From UBA3478 sp964217345 (lineage in GTDB: Bacteria > Bacteroidota > Bacteroidia > Flavobacteriales > Flavobacteriaceae), in assembly GCA_964217345.1 (NCBI GenBank), contig CAXPJI010000002.1, positions 1-35,454 on the forward strand: a stretch of DNA of 35,454 nucleotides, read 5' to 3'. Below, piece by piece: positions 1-7,970 of this stretch. Every line of letters starts with the position of its first letter. The first letter of the stretch is position 1. The notes beneath the pieces were generated by a model, which searched no databases, was not told where the DNA came from, and worked only from the letters and a program-made list of their open reading frames with translations. A program made the translations under genes and the position numbers.

Positions 1-514
1 CAAGCTCTTTTTCAGCACCTTCTTTGCTGATTAGAACTTTTAGTAGAAAAGCGGTAGCCTCTGCATCACCTAAAGCTCTGTGCCGATCACTCAAAGGTAT
101 CCCAAGCTCTTTGGTTAATTTACCTAGTTTGTAGCTCTCTAAACCTGGAAGAAGTTTTTGAGATAATTCGACCGTACAAAGCGTCTTTCTTTCAAAGCTG
201 TATCCTAAGCGGTCGAACTCGAGCTGCAAGATTTTGTAGTCGAATTGGGTGTTGTGAGCGACCAAAATGGCATCCTCGGTTAATTCAATGATACGCTTGG
301 CGACTTGATAGAATTTTGGAGCTCCTTGAACCATTGAAGGCGAAATACCTGTGAGTTTACTCACAAAAGGTTGAATGGTTTTTTCAGGATCTATAAGACT
401 ATGGAATTGATCGGTTAGCTCGTTCCCTTCATACCGAAGAACCGCAATGTCTATAATACCTTCCTCATTGAAGGCTCCTCCAGTGCTTTCTATGTCGACG
501 ATCGCATAGTTCAT
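1..514 (-). CDS. DnaQ-family 3'-5' exonuclease (partial, C-terminus outside window)
   Basis: This is the first 171 codons of a DEDDh exonuclease related to the DNA polymerase III epsilon subunit. The metal-binding acidic residues are visible: D7 and E9 in the opening VDIES motif, D92 in HNTQFD, and H145 with D150 in DRHRALGD. The start is an ATG that overlaps the stop of the upstream yggS gene (ATGA), which suggests translational coupling. The reading frame is still open at base 1, so the protein continues to the left. From memory, Bacteroidota proteins that begin this way often carry a GIY-YIG nuclease domain after the exonuclease (about 450 residues in all); that part would lie outside the window and is an inference. 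A dedicated replication proofreading subunit is the alternative. Confidence 0.9.
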   Translation of the reverse strand, partial: MNYAIVDIESTGGAFNEEGIIDIAVLRYEGNELTDQFHSLIDPEKTIQPFVSKLTGISPSMVQGAPKFYQVAKRIIELTEDAILVAHNTQFDYKILQLEFDRLGYSFERKTLCTVELSQKLLPGLESYKLGKLTKELGIPLSDRHRALGDAEATAFLLKVLISKEGAEKEL

Positions 515-1155
515 CGACTTCCGAATAAACTGCTGCCGATACGAATCATCGTGCTTCCTTGATCTATAGCAACCTTATAATCTCCACTCATACCCATAGA
601 TAGGGTAGGGTTCTCACCGAAATTAGATTGATACTCGTCGAATAAATCTTTTAACCCTTGAAACTCACGACGAACCTGATCCAAATCTGAGGTAAAAGTA
701 GCCATACCCATTAGACCACAAGGCTTGATCCATTCGAGAACTTTACATTCGTTTATAGCCTCTTTTAATTCGTTTGAATCAAAACCAAATTTTGTGTCTT
801 CTTGGCTAATATGAACTTGAAGTAGTACCGGGATACAACGATTGATTTTAGCTCCTTGCTTATTAATTTCCTTCAATAATCGCAAGCTATCTACTCCGTG
901 TATTAGGTACACAAAAGGAGCGATGTATTTGACCTTATTTCTTTGTAAATGGCCAATCATGTGCCAACGAATATCGTCAGGTAAGACTCCTTGTTTCTCT
1001 ACTAATTCTTGCACCTTATTTTCCCCAAAATCTCTTTGTCCAGTCGCGTAGGCTTCTTGAATCAAAGAGATAGGCTTAGTTTTAGAAACCGCAATTAGCG
1101 TAACATTTTGGGGTATTTCTTTTTTGAAATTTTCTATTGCAGCAGATACACGCAT
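511..1155 (-). CDS. yggS: YggS/PLPBP-family pyridoxal phosphate homeostasis protein
   Basis: A 214-residue, single-domain PLP-binding protein with the fold-type III (alanine racemase-like) barrel. The Schiff-base lysine is K25 in AVSKTKP, and the family motifs FGENKVQE, WHMIGHLQRNK, the C-terminal MSMGMSGD-type phosphate-binding segment and the final IRIGSSLFG are all present. Members of this family carry PLP and buffer its free level rather than catalyse a known reaction. Length is somewhat short for the family (usually about 220-235) because the N-terminal helix is trimmed. It lies 3 bases downstream of the oxidoreductase gene and overlaps the following exonuclease start by 4 bases, so the three genes look like one transcription unit. 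Confidence 0.95.
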   Translation of the reverse strand: MRVSAAIENFKKEIPQNVTLIAVSKTKPISLIQEAYATGQRDFGENKVQELVEKQGVLPDDIRWHMIGHLQRNKVKYIAPFVYLIHGVDSLRLLKEINKQGAKINRCIPVLLQVHISQEDTKFGFDSNELKEAINECKVLEWIKPCGLMGMATFTSDLDQVRREFQGLKDLFDEYQSNFGENPTLSMGMSGDYKVAIDQGSTMIRIGSSLFGSR

Positions 1156-1158
1156 TAC

Positions 1159-2124
1159 CTAAAATTCAAGTTTGTCTATAATCGCTTGAGCTACTTCTAG
1201 TGCCTTTGCACCATGTTCAAAGCTAACATTAGGATCTTTACTTCCTTCTATAGCTAAAGCAAAATCATTATGCTCTTCAGCAATCGCATTAACTTCAGTC
1301 GTTTCTGGGTTTTCGAAGTAAATCTGCTTTTTCTCTCCTTCTGCAGTTTGAAGAATCATATCGAACGGTTCAGGATCTTTGGGGGCCTTTTTTATACGCA
1401 CGACTTCGGTTTTCTTGGCAAGAAAATCAATAGTGATATAGGCGTCTTTTTGAAAAAGACGTGTGCGTCGCATATTCTTCAAAGATATTCTGCTTGCGGT
1501 TAGGTTCGCTACACATCCGTTTTCAAACGCAATTCTAGCACTTGCAATGTCTGGCGAAGAGCTCACTACTGCAGCTCCATTGGCATCGATAGAGGTAATC
1601 TTACTTTTAACCATTTGAAGCAGTATGTCAATATCGTGAATCATTAGATCTAAGATCACAGATACATCATTACCTCTTGGATTAAATTCAGCAAGGCGGT
1701 GAATTTCTATAAATTTAGGCTCGTTGATATAGGAGGCAGCGGCTGAATAGGCTGGATTAAAGCGTTCGACGTGCCCGACGACTCCAATAAGATTCTTTTC
1801 TCTGGCATCTTCTACTAGCTGATATGCTTGGTTTACACTAGTGGTAATTGGCTTTTCGATGAGTAAATGAACACCGTGATTAATCGCCTTTTGGGCTACC
1901 TCAAAATGAAAAGGGGTAGGGGTAACGATACAAGCTGCGTCAATTTGACTCAGTAGCTCATCGATAGAAGAATAATAACGATAGCCGTTATTTGTTGCTA
2001 AAACCTCTGAAGTTTCGGTATTGGTGTCGAAAAATCCAATCAGATCATACTTGGGATTTTCGACAAGAAGTTTGAGATGGATTTTTCCGAGGTGGCCAGC
2101 ACCAATTACTCCGACTCTAATCAT
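1159..2124 (-). CDS. Gfo/Idh/MocA-family NAD(P)-dependent oxidoreductase
   Basis: A 321-residue dehydrogenase. The N-terminal Rossmann fold shows VGVIGAGHLGKIH (residues 4-16), and the family signature EKPI with K91 follows; the C-terminal part is the alpha/beta substrate domain (MIHDIDILLQ and onward). The family oxidises or reduces sugars, inositols or related compounds; the substrate cannot be read from sequence. I chose the ATG at 2124 because the Rossmann strand begins directly after it and a TAnnTTTG promoter element lies 17 bases upstream. An in-frame ATG at 2208 would overlap the divergent pcm gene and add an AT-rich tail without homology to the family. It heads the probable operon with yggS and the exonuclease. 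Confidence 0.93.
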   Translation of the reverse strand: MIRVGVIGAGHLGKIHLKLLVENPKYDLIGFFDTNTETSEVLATNNGYRYYSSIDELLSQIDAACIVTPTPFHFEVAQKAINHGVHLLIEKPITTSVNQAYQLVEDAREKNLIGVVGHVERFNPAYSAAASYINEPKFIEIHRLAEFNPRGNDVSVILDLMIHDIDILLQMVKSKITSIDANGAAVVSSSPDIASARIAFENGCVANLTASRISLKNMRRTRLFQKDAYITIDFLAKKTEVVRIKKAPKDPEPFDMILQTAEGEKKQIYFENPETTEVNAIAEEHNDFALAIEGSKDPNVSFEHGAKALEVAQAIIDKLEF

Positions 2125-2141
2125 AGGTCTTAAAATTTGAT

Positions 2142-2149
2142 CAAAAATA
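2142..2149 (-). promoter_or_regulatory. Bacteroidota -7 promoter element for the oxidoreductase operon
   Basis: The minus strand reads TATTTTTG, a full match to the Bacteroidota -7 consensus TAnnTTTG, ending 17 bases before the oxidoreductase ATG at 2124. No convincing -33 TTTG is seen. The position supports the shorter start of that gene. Confidence 0.55.
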
Positions 2150-2189
2150 AACATAAAGACGTTGTATTTTCGCTCGAAAGCTTTGAAGT

Positions 2190-2846
2190 GTGCGATTAGA
2201 TGCTCCAAAACATAAGGGACAACGTAGGGCGATGGTTTCTTACCTCAAAGAAAGAGGTATTTCGAATCAAAACGTCCTAAAGGCTTTTGAAAATGTTCCG
2301 AGACATCTATTTTTAGATGCTACACTAGAATCACATGCCTATGAAGATAAAGCCTTTCCGATTGGGGCTGAACAAACGATATCCCATCCATATACAGTAG
2401 CCTTTCAAACCGAGTTGTTACAAGTAGCCTCAGGAATGAAGGTTTTAGAAATTGGTACAGGAAGTGGTTTTCAGACCGCAATTCTAATGGCTTTAGGAGC
2501 AGAGGTCTATACCATTGAACGCCAACTAGAACTCTACCGAAAATGTGATCGTCACTTTTCGGTTTATCCTCCAGGACCTAAAAAACTGATTTATGGGGAT
2601 GGTTATAAAGGCTATTCGAAGGAGGCGCCCTATGACCGAATTATTGTTACAGCAGGTGCTCCTGAAATACCAAAAGATTTATTGAAGCAGTTAAGGGTCG
2701 GAGGTTTTATGGTAATTCCTGTTGGTGAGGAGCAGCAGAAAATGATTGTCCTTGAAAGAAAAGGGGCTAAAGAATTTCACCAAACCGTCTACGGCGATTT
2801 TCAATTTGTACCGCTGTTAAAGGAAACAGCCGGAGTTAAGAAGTAA
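2190..2846 (+). CDS. pcm: Protein-L-isoaspartate O-methyltransferase
   Basis: A 218-residue SAM-dependent methyltransferase that repairs L-isoaspartyl residues in aged proteins. Visible motifs are ISHPYTVA with S65 (the active-site loop), the SAM-binding motif I VLEIGTGSGFQ (residues 85-95), and YDRIIVTAGAPEIP. The start is a GTG at 2190: the residues that follow (HKGQRR near position 8) match the usual N-terminus of Bacteroidota homologues as I recall them, whereas the first ATG lies 14 codons in. It is divergent from the oxidoreductase and converges on smpB with only 4 bases between the two stop codons, and I see no terminator hairpin there. Confidence 0.95.
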   Translation: MRLDAPKHKGQRRAMVSYLKERGISNQNVLKAFENVPRHLFLDATLESHAYEDKAFPIGAEQTISHPYTVAFQTELLQVASGMKVLEIGTGSGFQTAILMALGAEVYTIERQLELYRKCDRHFSVYPPGPKKLIYGDGYKGYSKEAPYDRIIVTAGAPEIPKDLLKQLRVGGFMVIPVGEEQQKMIVLERKGAKEFHQTVYGDFQFVPLLKETAGVKK

Positions 2847-2850
2847 TCGT

Positions 2851-3309
2851 TTATCTGATTTTTTTGATTCGATCAAGATTGCGTTTATTCTCACGGTCTT
2901 TGATCGTCTCTCTTTTGTCATAGTTTTTCTTTCCTCTGGCTAAAGCTACAGAGAGTTTAGCCCACCCTTTATCGTTGATGTAGAGTTTTAAGGGGACGAT
3001 GGTCAAGCCGTCTTTAGTTACCTCTTTAAATAGCTTCTTTAATTCCTTTTTTTGAAGCAGTAACTTGCGTTCTGCCGTAGGTTTATGGTTATAAAAGCTA
3101 CCATGAGAGTAAGGGTCAATATTCATATTAACGATGAAAAGTTCTCCTCGATCATTAAATTCACAAAAGCTCTCGGTGATACGAGCTTTACTTTGACGGA
3201 TTGATTTGATTTCGGTTCCGCCTAGGACTAATCCAGCTTCAAAAGTCTCCAACAGCTCATAATCGAAACGAGCGCGCTTATTTTTAATCGAAACAGTATT
3301 CTGGCTCAT
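2851..3309 (-). CDS. smpB: SsrA-binding protein SmpB
   Basis: A 152-residue small basic protein that binds tmRNA and brings it to stalled ribosomes for trans-translation. The beta-barrel begins with IKNKRARFDYELLE and GLVLGGTEIKSIRQ, continues with ISPYSHGS-like NIDPYSHGSF and RKLLLQKKEL, and ends in the basic helix KKNYDKRETIKDRE...RIKKIR that reaches into the ribosomal decoding site. The length is typical. It starts 3 bases after the TetR stop, so both are likely co-transcribed, although a promoter inside the TetR gene cannot be excluded. No ssrA gene is visible in this window. Confidence 0.97.
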   Translation of the reverse strand: MSQNTVSIKNKRARFDYELLETFEAGLVLGGTEIKSIRQSKARITESFCEFNDRGELFIVNMNIDPYSHGSFYNHKPTAERKLLLQKKELKKLFKEVTKDGLTIVPLKLYINDKGWAKLSVALARGKKNYDKRETIKDRENKRNLDRIKKIR

Positions 3310-3312
3310 AAC

Positions 3313-3906
3313 CTAGTTGCGTTGAACTGCCGTTTGAAAAAGGTGCTCTATATAGGTCGCTGTATTCTTGACGTATTTGTCGTCCTTGGTAATTAGGCTC
3401 TGTGTAATTCCCCCTTGAAGAAGCGAGAATAACTGTTTGGCGAAAACAGCAGGAGGGAGGCTAAGGTAGAACTCTCCGTTTTCTTGTCCTTTACTTAAAA
3501 CTTTAGTAAAAAGCGCTTCAATTTGCAGAATCGCCTCATTCACAAGTGATTGTATTTCAGGCACACCGGTACTCTGCACTCCGAAACTCACGATCGGACA
3601 AGAACCTATTTTTCTTACAAAATCAGGATATGATTTATAAAAACCTAGAAGTCTTCGGATGGTTAATTGAGCAGATTGCTCAGGTTCTATGAGAGATTCT
3701 AAAGAAGATAAAAGAATTTGGGCCGAAAAATTGAATACCTCTTTAGCCAAATCTTCTTTGTCCTTGAAGTTCCCATAAATGGCTCCTTTGGTAAGTCCGG
3801 TAGCTTTAGTAAGCATACTTAGGCTAGTTGCTTCAAAGCCGTGCTTTAAGAAAAGCACGGTTGAAGTTTCTATAATAAAGGCTTTGGTCTTCTCTGCTTT
3901 GGTCAT
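3313..3906 (-). CDS. TetR/AcrR-family transcriptional regulator
   Basis: A 197-residue repressor with an N-terminal helix-turn-helix of the TetR type (residues about 8-55; GFEATSLSMLTKATGLTKGA then IYGNFKDKEDL). The remainder is the ligand-binding, dimerising helical domain. The segment IGSCPIVSFG resembles the GCP motif of the YxaF/AcuR-like branch. The gene lies 35 bases downstream of clpB and directly before smpB. A 16-base interrupted palindrome that overlaps the clpB stop codon (3938-3953) is a candidate autoregulatory operator. The ligand and the target genes are unknown; no efflux pump is adjacent, so the usual divergent-target rule gives no hint. Confidence 0.93.
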   Translation of the reverse strand: MTKAEKTKAFIIETSTVLFLKHGFEATSLSMLTKATGLTKGAIYGNFKDKEDLAKEVFNFSAQILLSSLESLIEPEQSAQLTIRRLLGFYKSYPDFVRKIGSCPIVSFGVQSTGVPEIQSLVNEAILQIEALFTKVLSKGQENGEFYLSLPPAVFAKQLFSLLQGGITQSLITKDDKYVKNTATYIEHLFQTAVQRN

Positions 3907-3937
3907 CCTGAATCGAAAAAGGAAGCCTAATGTACAA

Positions 3938-3953
3938 AATACTAATCGGTATT
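3938..3953. promoter_or_regulatory. Candidate TetR operator (interrupted palindrome)
   Basis: The plus strand reads AATAC-TAATCG-GTATT, with 5-base perfect arms (6 if the flanking A and T are counted). On the minus strand AATACCGATTAGTATT differs in two positions from the perfect palindrome AATACCGATCGGTATT, a shape common among TetR-family operators. It starts 31 bases upstream of the TetR start codon at 3906 and contains the clpB stop codon (3942-3944). No regulator binding can be shown from sequence alone. Confidence 0.4.
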
Positions 3954-6497
3954 TATCTTCCTTAACACCACATTTTCGTCAAAAGCATCAATTAAAACCG
4001 CATCACCAGTTGTGATTTCTCCAGTTAATAACCTTTTAGAAAGTTCATTCACTACTTTTCGTTGAATAACCCGTTTTATCGGTCGCGCTCCAAAATCTGG
4101 ATCAAATCCAATTTTAGCGATAGCTTCAACAGCCTGGTCACTAACCTCCAGAGTTATTTCTTTGGTTTCTATCTTCTCGATCACGCGATCCAACTGAATT
4201 CTAACAATAGACTCAATAGCTTCAGAGGATAAAGGTCTAAAGGTGATGATTTCGTCAATTCGATTCATAAATTCTGGTCTTAGGTGTTTTTTAAGTGCTG
4301 TAATGATCTCTCTTTCGATGGATTCCATCTTGAATGGTGAGTTTGCCTCTGCATTATTCCACAAGTGACTGCCAAGATTACTAGTCATAATAATCACTGT
4401 GTTTCTGAAATCAACCACACGACCTTGACCGTCTGTTAATCTTCCATCGTCTAGGACCTGAAGAAGAGTGTTAAATACCTCAGGATGTGCCTTTTCAATT
4501 TCATCTAATAGCACCACAGAATATGGTTTTCTGCGAACAGCCTCGGTAAGTTGTCCACCCTCTTCATATCCGACATAGCCTGGAGGCGCTCCAACTAATC
4601 GGCTCACACTATGTTTTTCGCTGTATTCACTCATGTCGATGCGAGTCATAGCACTCGCATCGGTAAATAAAAATTCGGTAACCGTTTTCGCCAGCTCTGT
4701 TTTTCCAACCCCGGTGGTTCCAAGGAATAGGAAGCTTCCAATAGGCTTGTTTTCGTCTTGTAGGCCAGAACGACTTCTTCTAATTGCGTCTGAAACAGCT
4801 TCTATTGCATGGTCTTGTCCAATTAATTTTTTCTTTAATTCCTCTTCTAGGTGTATTAGTTTTTCTCTTTCAGAGGTAACGAGACTTTGAACAGGTATTC
4901 CGGTCCATTTGGCAACGACCTCTGCAATATCTTCCGAAGTCACTTCCTCTTTGATGAGTTGATTGTTATTTTGAGTGCTTTGCGATTCTAAATCTTTTAA
5001 AATCTCTTCCTTTTCCTTGATTTTACCATAACGTATTTCAGCAACTTTTCCATAGTCTCCACTACGTTCGGCTCTTTCTGCCTCGAGTTTTAATTCTTCA
5101 ATGTGGTTTTTTGTTTTTTGTAATTCATCAATCACTCTTCGTTCTGATTCCCAAATACTGAATAGATGGTTTCTCTTTTCCTTCAATTCTGCTAAATCGA
5201 GATGAATAGACTTTGATTTTTCGCGATCACCTTCGCGTTTAATGGCCTCAAGCTCAATTTCGAGTTGCATGATTTTTCGATCGAGAATATCGAGCTCTTC
5301 AGGTTTTGAATTAATCTCCATTCGAAGCTTAGATGCCGCTTCATCCATTAGGTCAATGGCCTTGTCTGGTAAAAATCGACTAGTGATATAACGTTCAGAT
5401 AAAACTACTGAACTGATTACCGCCTCATCCTTAATTTTCACCTTGTGATGAGCTTCATATTTTTCTTTCAATCCTCTTAGAATAGAAATAGCGCTTTCGA
5501 TGTCGGGTTCCTCGACAAGTACCTTTTGAAATCTTCGTTCAAGCGCCTTGTCTTTTTCAAAGTGTTTTTGAAATTCATCAAGGGTAGTTGCCCCAATAGT
5601 TCTTAATTCTCCTCTAGAAAGAGCTGGTTTAAGAATGTTTGCTGCATCCATGGCGCCAGAACCACCACCTGCGCCTACTAAAGTGTGAATTTCATCAATA
5701 AATAAAATGATTTGACCATCAGATTCTCCAACTTCTTTTACCACCGTCTTGAGTCGTTCCTCGAATTCACCTTTGTATTTGGCTCCTGCAAGTAGCAGCC
5801 CCATATCTAAGCTATATATTTTTTTATCCTTTAAGTTTTCAGGAACATCACGGGCCACAATACGCTGCGCCAAGCCTTCGATAATTGCTGTTTTACCTAC
5901 TCCGGGTTCTCCCACTAGAACCGGGTTATTCTTACTTCTTCTTGATAAGATTTGAAGTACTCTACGTATTTCATCGTCTCTCCCGATAACGGGATCAAGT
6001 TTTCCGCTATCTGCGAATTCGTTCAAATTCTTAGCATATCGAGACAGGTGAGTGCTTTCTCCATTATTCGAGTTAGAGGTATTCTGCATCAGATTAATTC
6101 GTTCTTCTGTAATACCCACATCTTTCATGATAGAAGCCGCCGTGCCTCCCTTTAAAAGAAGTGCAATAGCTAAGTGTTTGAGTGTTGCAATTTCTTGACT
6201 TTCCTTTCTTGCTCCTGCGAGAGCACTAGTTAAGACCGTAGCTGAAGTACTGCTCATCACTAAATTTGATCCCTTGCTTTTTCCTAAATGGTTTAGACTC
6301 GCGTCTATGGCTTTTTGAAATCGTTCGAATTGAGATTTTGAGCCTGTCCAGTACTCGAATTCGTTGGTGTTTTTATTGCTAGCTGCTTTAAGTAAATGTA
6401 TGGGCTCTACCGAAGTATGATCTAAGCTTTCGGCAATTATTTGAGCTTCTCCAATGGTTTCTTGAACCTTTTGGCTAAATGAATTTATATCAATCAT
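3942..6497 (-). CDS. clpB: ATP-dependent disaggregase ClpB
   Basis: An 851-residue HSP100 protein that, with DnaK, pulls polypeptides out of aggregates in the cytoplasm. Domains: N-terminal Clp-N repeats (about 1-145), first AAA+ module (Walker A GEPGVGKT at 196-203; Walker B LFIDE near 266), a long coiled-coil middle domain (about 400-515) that distinguishes ClpB from ClpA and ClpC, and second AAA+ module (Walker A GTTGVGKT at 593-600; DEIEKAHPEVFN; sensor TSNLGS). In the second Walker A the usual proline is a threonine. I used the ATG at 6497 because MIDINSFSQKVQE matches the family N-terminus; the in-frame ATG at 6533 would add 12 residues and cover the promoter-like element. It is divergent from glyA; its upstream DNA resembles that of dnaK. 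Confidence 0.97.
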   Translation of the reverse strand: MIDINSFSQKVQETIGEAQIIAESLDHTSVEPIHLLKAASNKNTNEFEYWTGSKSQFERFQKAIDASLNHLGKSKGSNLVMSSTSATVLTSALAGARKESQEIATLKHLAIALLLKGGTAASIMKDVGITEERINLMQNTSNSNNGESTHLSRYAKNLNEFADSGKLDPVIGRDDEIRRVLQILSRRSKNNPVLVGEPGVGKTAIIEGLAQRIVARDVPENLKDKKIYSLDMGLLLAGAKYKGEFEERLKTVVKEVGESDGQIILFIDEIHTLVGAGGGSGAMDAANILKPALSRGELRTIGATTLDEFQKHFEKDKALERRFQKVLVEEPDIESAISILRGLKEKYEAHHKVKIKDEAVISSVVLSERYITSRFLPDKAIDLMDEAASKLRMEINSKPEELDILDRKIMQLEIELEAIKREGDREKSKSIHLDLAELKEKRNHLFSIWESERRVIDELQKTKNHIEELKLEAERAERSGDYGKVAEIRYGKIKEKEEILKDLESQSTQNNNQLIKEEVTSEDIAEVVAKWTGIPVQSLVTSEREKLIHLEEELKKKLIGQDHAIEAVSDAIRRSRSGLQDENKPIGSFLFLGTTGVGKTELAKTVTEFLFTDASAMTRIDMSEYSEKHSVSRLVGAPPGYVGYEEGGQLTEAVRRKPYSVVLLDEIEKAHPEVFNTLLQVLDDGRLTDGQGRVVDFRNTVIIMTSNLGSHLWNNAEANSPFKMESIEREIITALKKHLRPEFMNRIDEIITFRPLSSEAIESIVRIQLDRVIEKIETKEITLEVSDQAVEAIAKIGFDPDFGARPIKRVIQRKVVNELSKRLLTGEITTGDAVLIDAFDENVVLRKINTD

Positions 6498-6521
6498 ATT
6501 CTCTGTTTTTTCAGATAGAAG

Positions 6522-6604
6522 GTCAAACAACAAGCCAAAACGAAATGGCCATTAAAAGATGTCATTATGTCTTGATTTAGAGCGATTTAAATGACATTAC
6601 GTCA
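6522..6604 (-). promoter_or_regulatory. clpB upstream region: TGGC-N7-TTGAC element and two TGACA-like inverted repeats
   Basis: On the minus strand TGGCTTGTTGTTTGAC (6522-6537) has GG and GA ten bases apart, the geometry of a sigma-54 -24/-12 promoter but with TTGA in place of TTGC; it ends 24 bases before the clpB ATG. Further upstream are two related 13-base sites: AGACATAATGACA (6560-6572) and TGACGTAATGTCA (6592-6604), 32 bases apart, about three helical turns. Both resemble the perfect TGACA-GCT-TGTCA repeat upstream of dnaK. No TAnnTTTG element is present at a fitting distance. Function is inferred from the similarity to dnaK. Confidence 0.45.
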
Positions 6605-6672
6605 GTTAATAATCTTTGAAATTTCTGTTAAAAACTGTCGTCAACCGTGGATGTTTAAAGTAATCACTGTTG

Positions 6673-6680
6673 TATTTTTG
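6673..6680 (+). promoter_or_regulatory. Bacteroidota -7 promoter element for glyA
   Basis: TATTTTTG matches TAnnTTTG fully and ends 15 bases before the glyA ATG, giving a very short leader. No clear -33 TTG is seen 17-23 bases upstream. The rest of the 198-base clpB-glyA intergenic region holds the clpB elements described separately. Confidence 0.55.
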
Positions 6681-6695
6681 CTAAAAACAAATACT

Positions 6696-7970
6696 ATGCA
6701 GCGCGATCAACCCATTTTCGATTTAATACAAAAAGAGCACTCAAGACAATTACGAGGTATTGAACTGATTGCTTCAGAAAACTTTACTTCACCTGCAGTG
6801 ATGGAGGCAGCAGGGTCTATTTTGACCAATAAGTATGCTGAAGGCTATCCGGGTAAACGTTATTATGGAGGATGTGAAGTAGTTGATGAAATTGAAAATT
6901 TGGCTATTGAACGAGCTAAGGAATTATTTGGGGCAGCTTATGTAAACGTTCAGCCACATTCAGGTTCTCAAGCGAATGCATCCGTTTTTCATGCTTGTTT
7001 AACACCGGGAGATAAGATTCTTGGGTTTGATTTATCTCATGGAGGTCACCTTACCCATGGTTCTCCAGTGAATTTTTCAGGTCGACTATACAAGCCTTCT
7101 TTTTATGGTGTTGATCGTGAGACAGGATTGCTTGATTATGATGCTATCGAGGCAATAGCCGTTAAAGAATCTCCTAAAATGATTATTGCAGGGGCTTCTG
7201 CCTATTCCCGTGATATCGATTTTGCTCGTTTTAGAGCGATCGCCGATAAGGTTGGTGCACTTTTATTGGCAGATATTTCACATCCATCTGGTTTAATCGC
7301 TAAAGGTATATTGAATGATCCGCTACCACATTGCCATATAGTGACTACGACGACTCATAAAACGCTTAGAGGTCCGCGCGGAGGGATGATTATGATGGGT
7401 GAAGATTTTGAAAACCCTTTTGGAATCAAGCTAAAAGATGGTAGTTTAAGAAAAATGTCGGCGCTACTTGACCTTGCTGTTTTCCCTGGCAATCAAGGAG
7501 GGCCATTAGAACATATTATTGCGGCTAAGGCAGTGGCTTATGGAGAGGCGTTAACAGATAACTTCTTACACTACATGGTCAACGTAAAGAAAAATGCAGC
7601 TGCTTTAGGAAGTGCAATGGTTGGTCACGGATACCAGATTATCTCTGGAGGTACTGATAATCATATGATTCTTATTGATCTTAGAAATAAAGGGGTAACT
7701 GGTAAGGATGCCGAAAAGGCTCTAGAAAAGGCAGATATTACAGCAAATAAAAATATGGTGCCTTTTGACGACAAGTCTCCATTTGTTACCTCAGGAATCC
7801 GATTGGGAACACCAGCAATTACCACAAGAGGGCTGGGAGAAACCGAAATGAGTCAAGTCGCTACCCTTATTGACCGTGTGCTGAGAGATGTTACGAACGA
7901 AACTGAAATTGCTGCGGTTCGTAAGGAGGTAAACGAGTTAATGCAAAACAGACCGTTATTTAATTTTTAA
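6696..7970 (+). CDS. glyA: Serine hydroxymethyltransferase
   Basis: A 424-residue PLP enzyme that converts serine and tetrahydrofolate to glycine and methylene-tetrahydrofolate, the main one-carbon source. Motifs: SENFTSPAVMEA (28-39), YAEGYPGKRYYGG (47-59), VNVQPHSGSQAN (84-94), and the PLP lysine K222 in TTTTHKTLRGPRGG. The usual DMAH before the lysine is DISH here, a variant I associate with Bacteroidota. The start is the ATG at 6696, right after a TATTTTTG promoter element; an in-frame ATG at 6591 would put the promoter inside the gene and add 35 unrelated residues. The 3' end overlaps the convergent glutaminyl cyclotransferase gene by 15 bases. Confidence 0.97.
   Translation: MQRDQPIFDLIQKEHSRQLRGIELIASENFTSPAVMEAAGSILTNKYAEGYPGKRYYGGCEVVDEIENLAIERAKELFGAAYVNVQPHSGSQANASVFHACLTPGDKILGFDLSHGGHLTHGSPVNFSGRLYKPSFYGVDRETGLLDYDAIEAIAVKESPKMIIAGASAYSRDIDFARFRAIADKVGALLLADISHPSGLIAKGILNDPLPHCHIVTTTTHKTLRGPRGGMIMMGEDFENPFGIKLKDGSLRKMSALLDLAVFPGNQGGPLEHIIAAKAVAYGEALTDNFLHYMVNVKKNAAALGSAMVGHGYQIISGGTDNHMILIDLRNKGVTGKDAEKALEKADITANKNMVPFDDKSPFVTSGIRLGTPAITTRGLGETEMSQVATLIDRVLRDVTNETEIAAVRKEVNELMQNRPLFNF

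Noticed and set aside
1159..2208. Longer oxidoreductase start at 2208
   Set aside because: It would overlap the pcm start and place the TATTTTTG promoter element inside the gene; the Rossmann motif begins right after the ATG at 2124.
2847..2850. Terminator between pcm and smpB
   Set aside because: The two stop codons are 4 bases apart and no GC-rich stem with T-tract was found on either side.
6591..6695. Extended glyA N-terminus from the ATG at 6591
   Set aside because: The added 35 residues do not look like serine hydroxymethyltransferase, and a promoter -7 box lies at 6673-6680.
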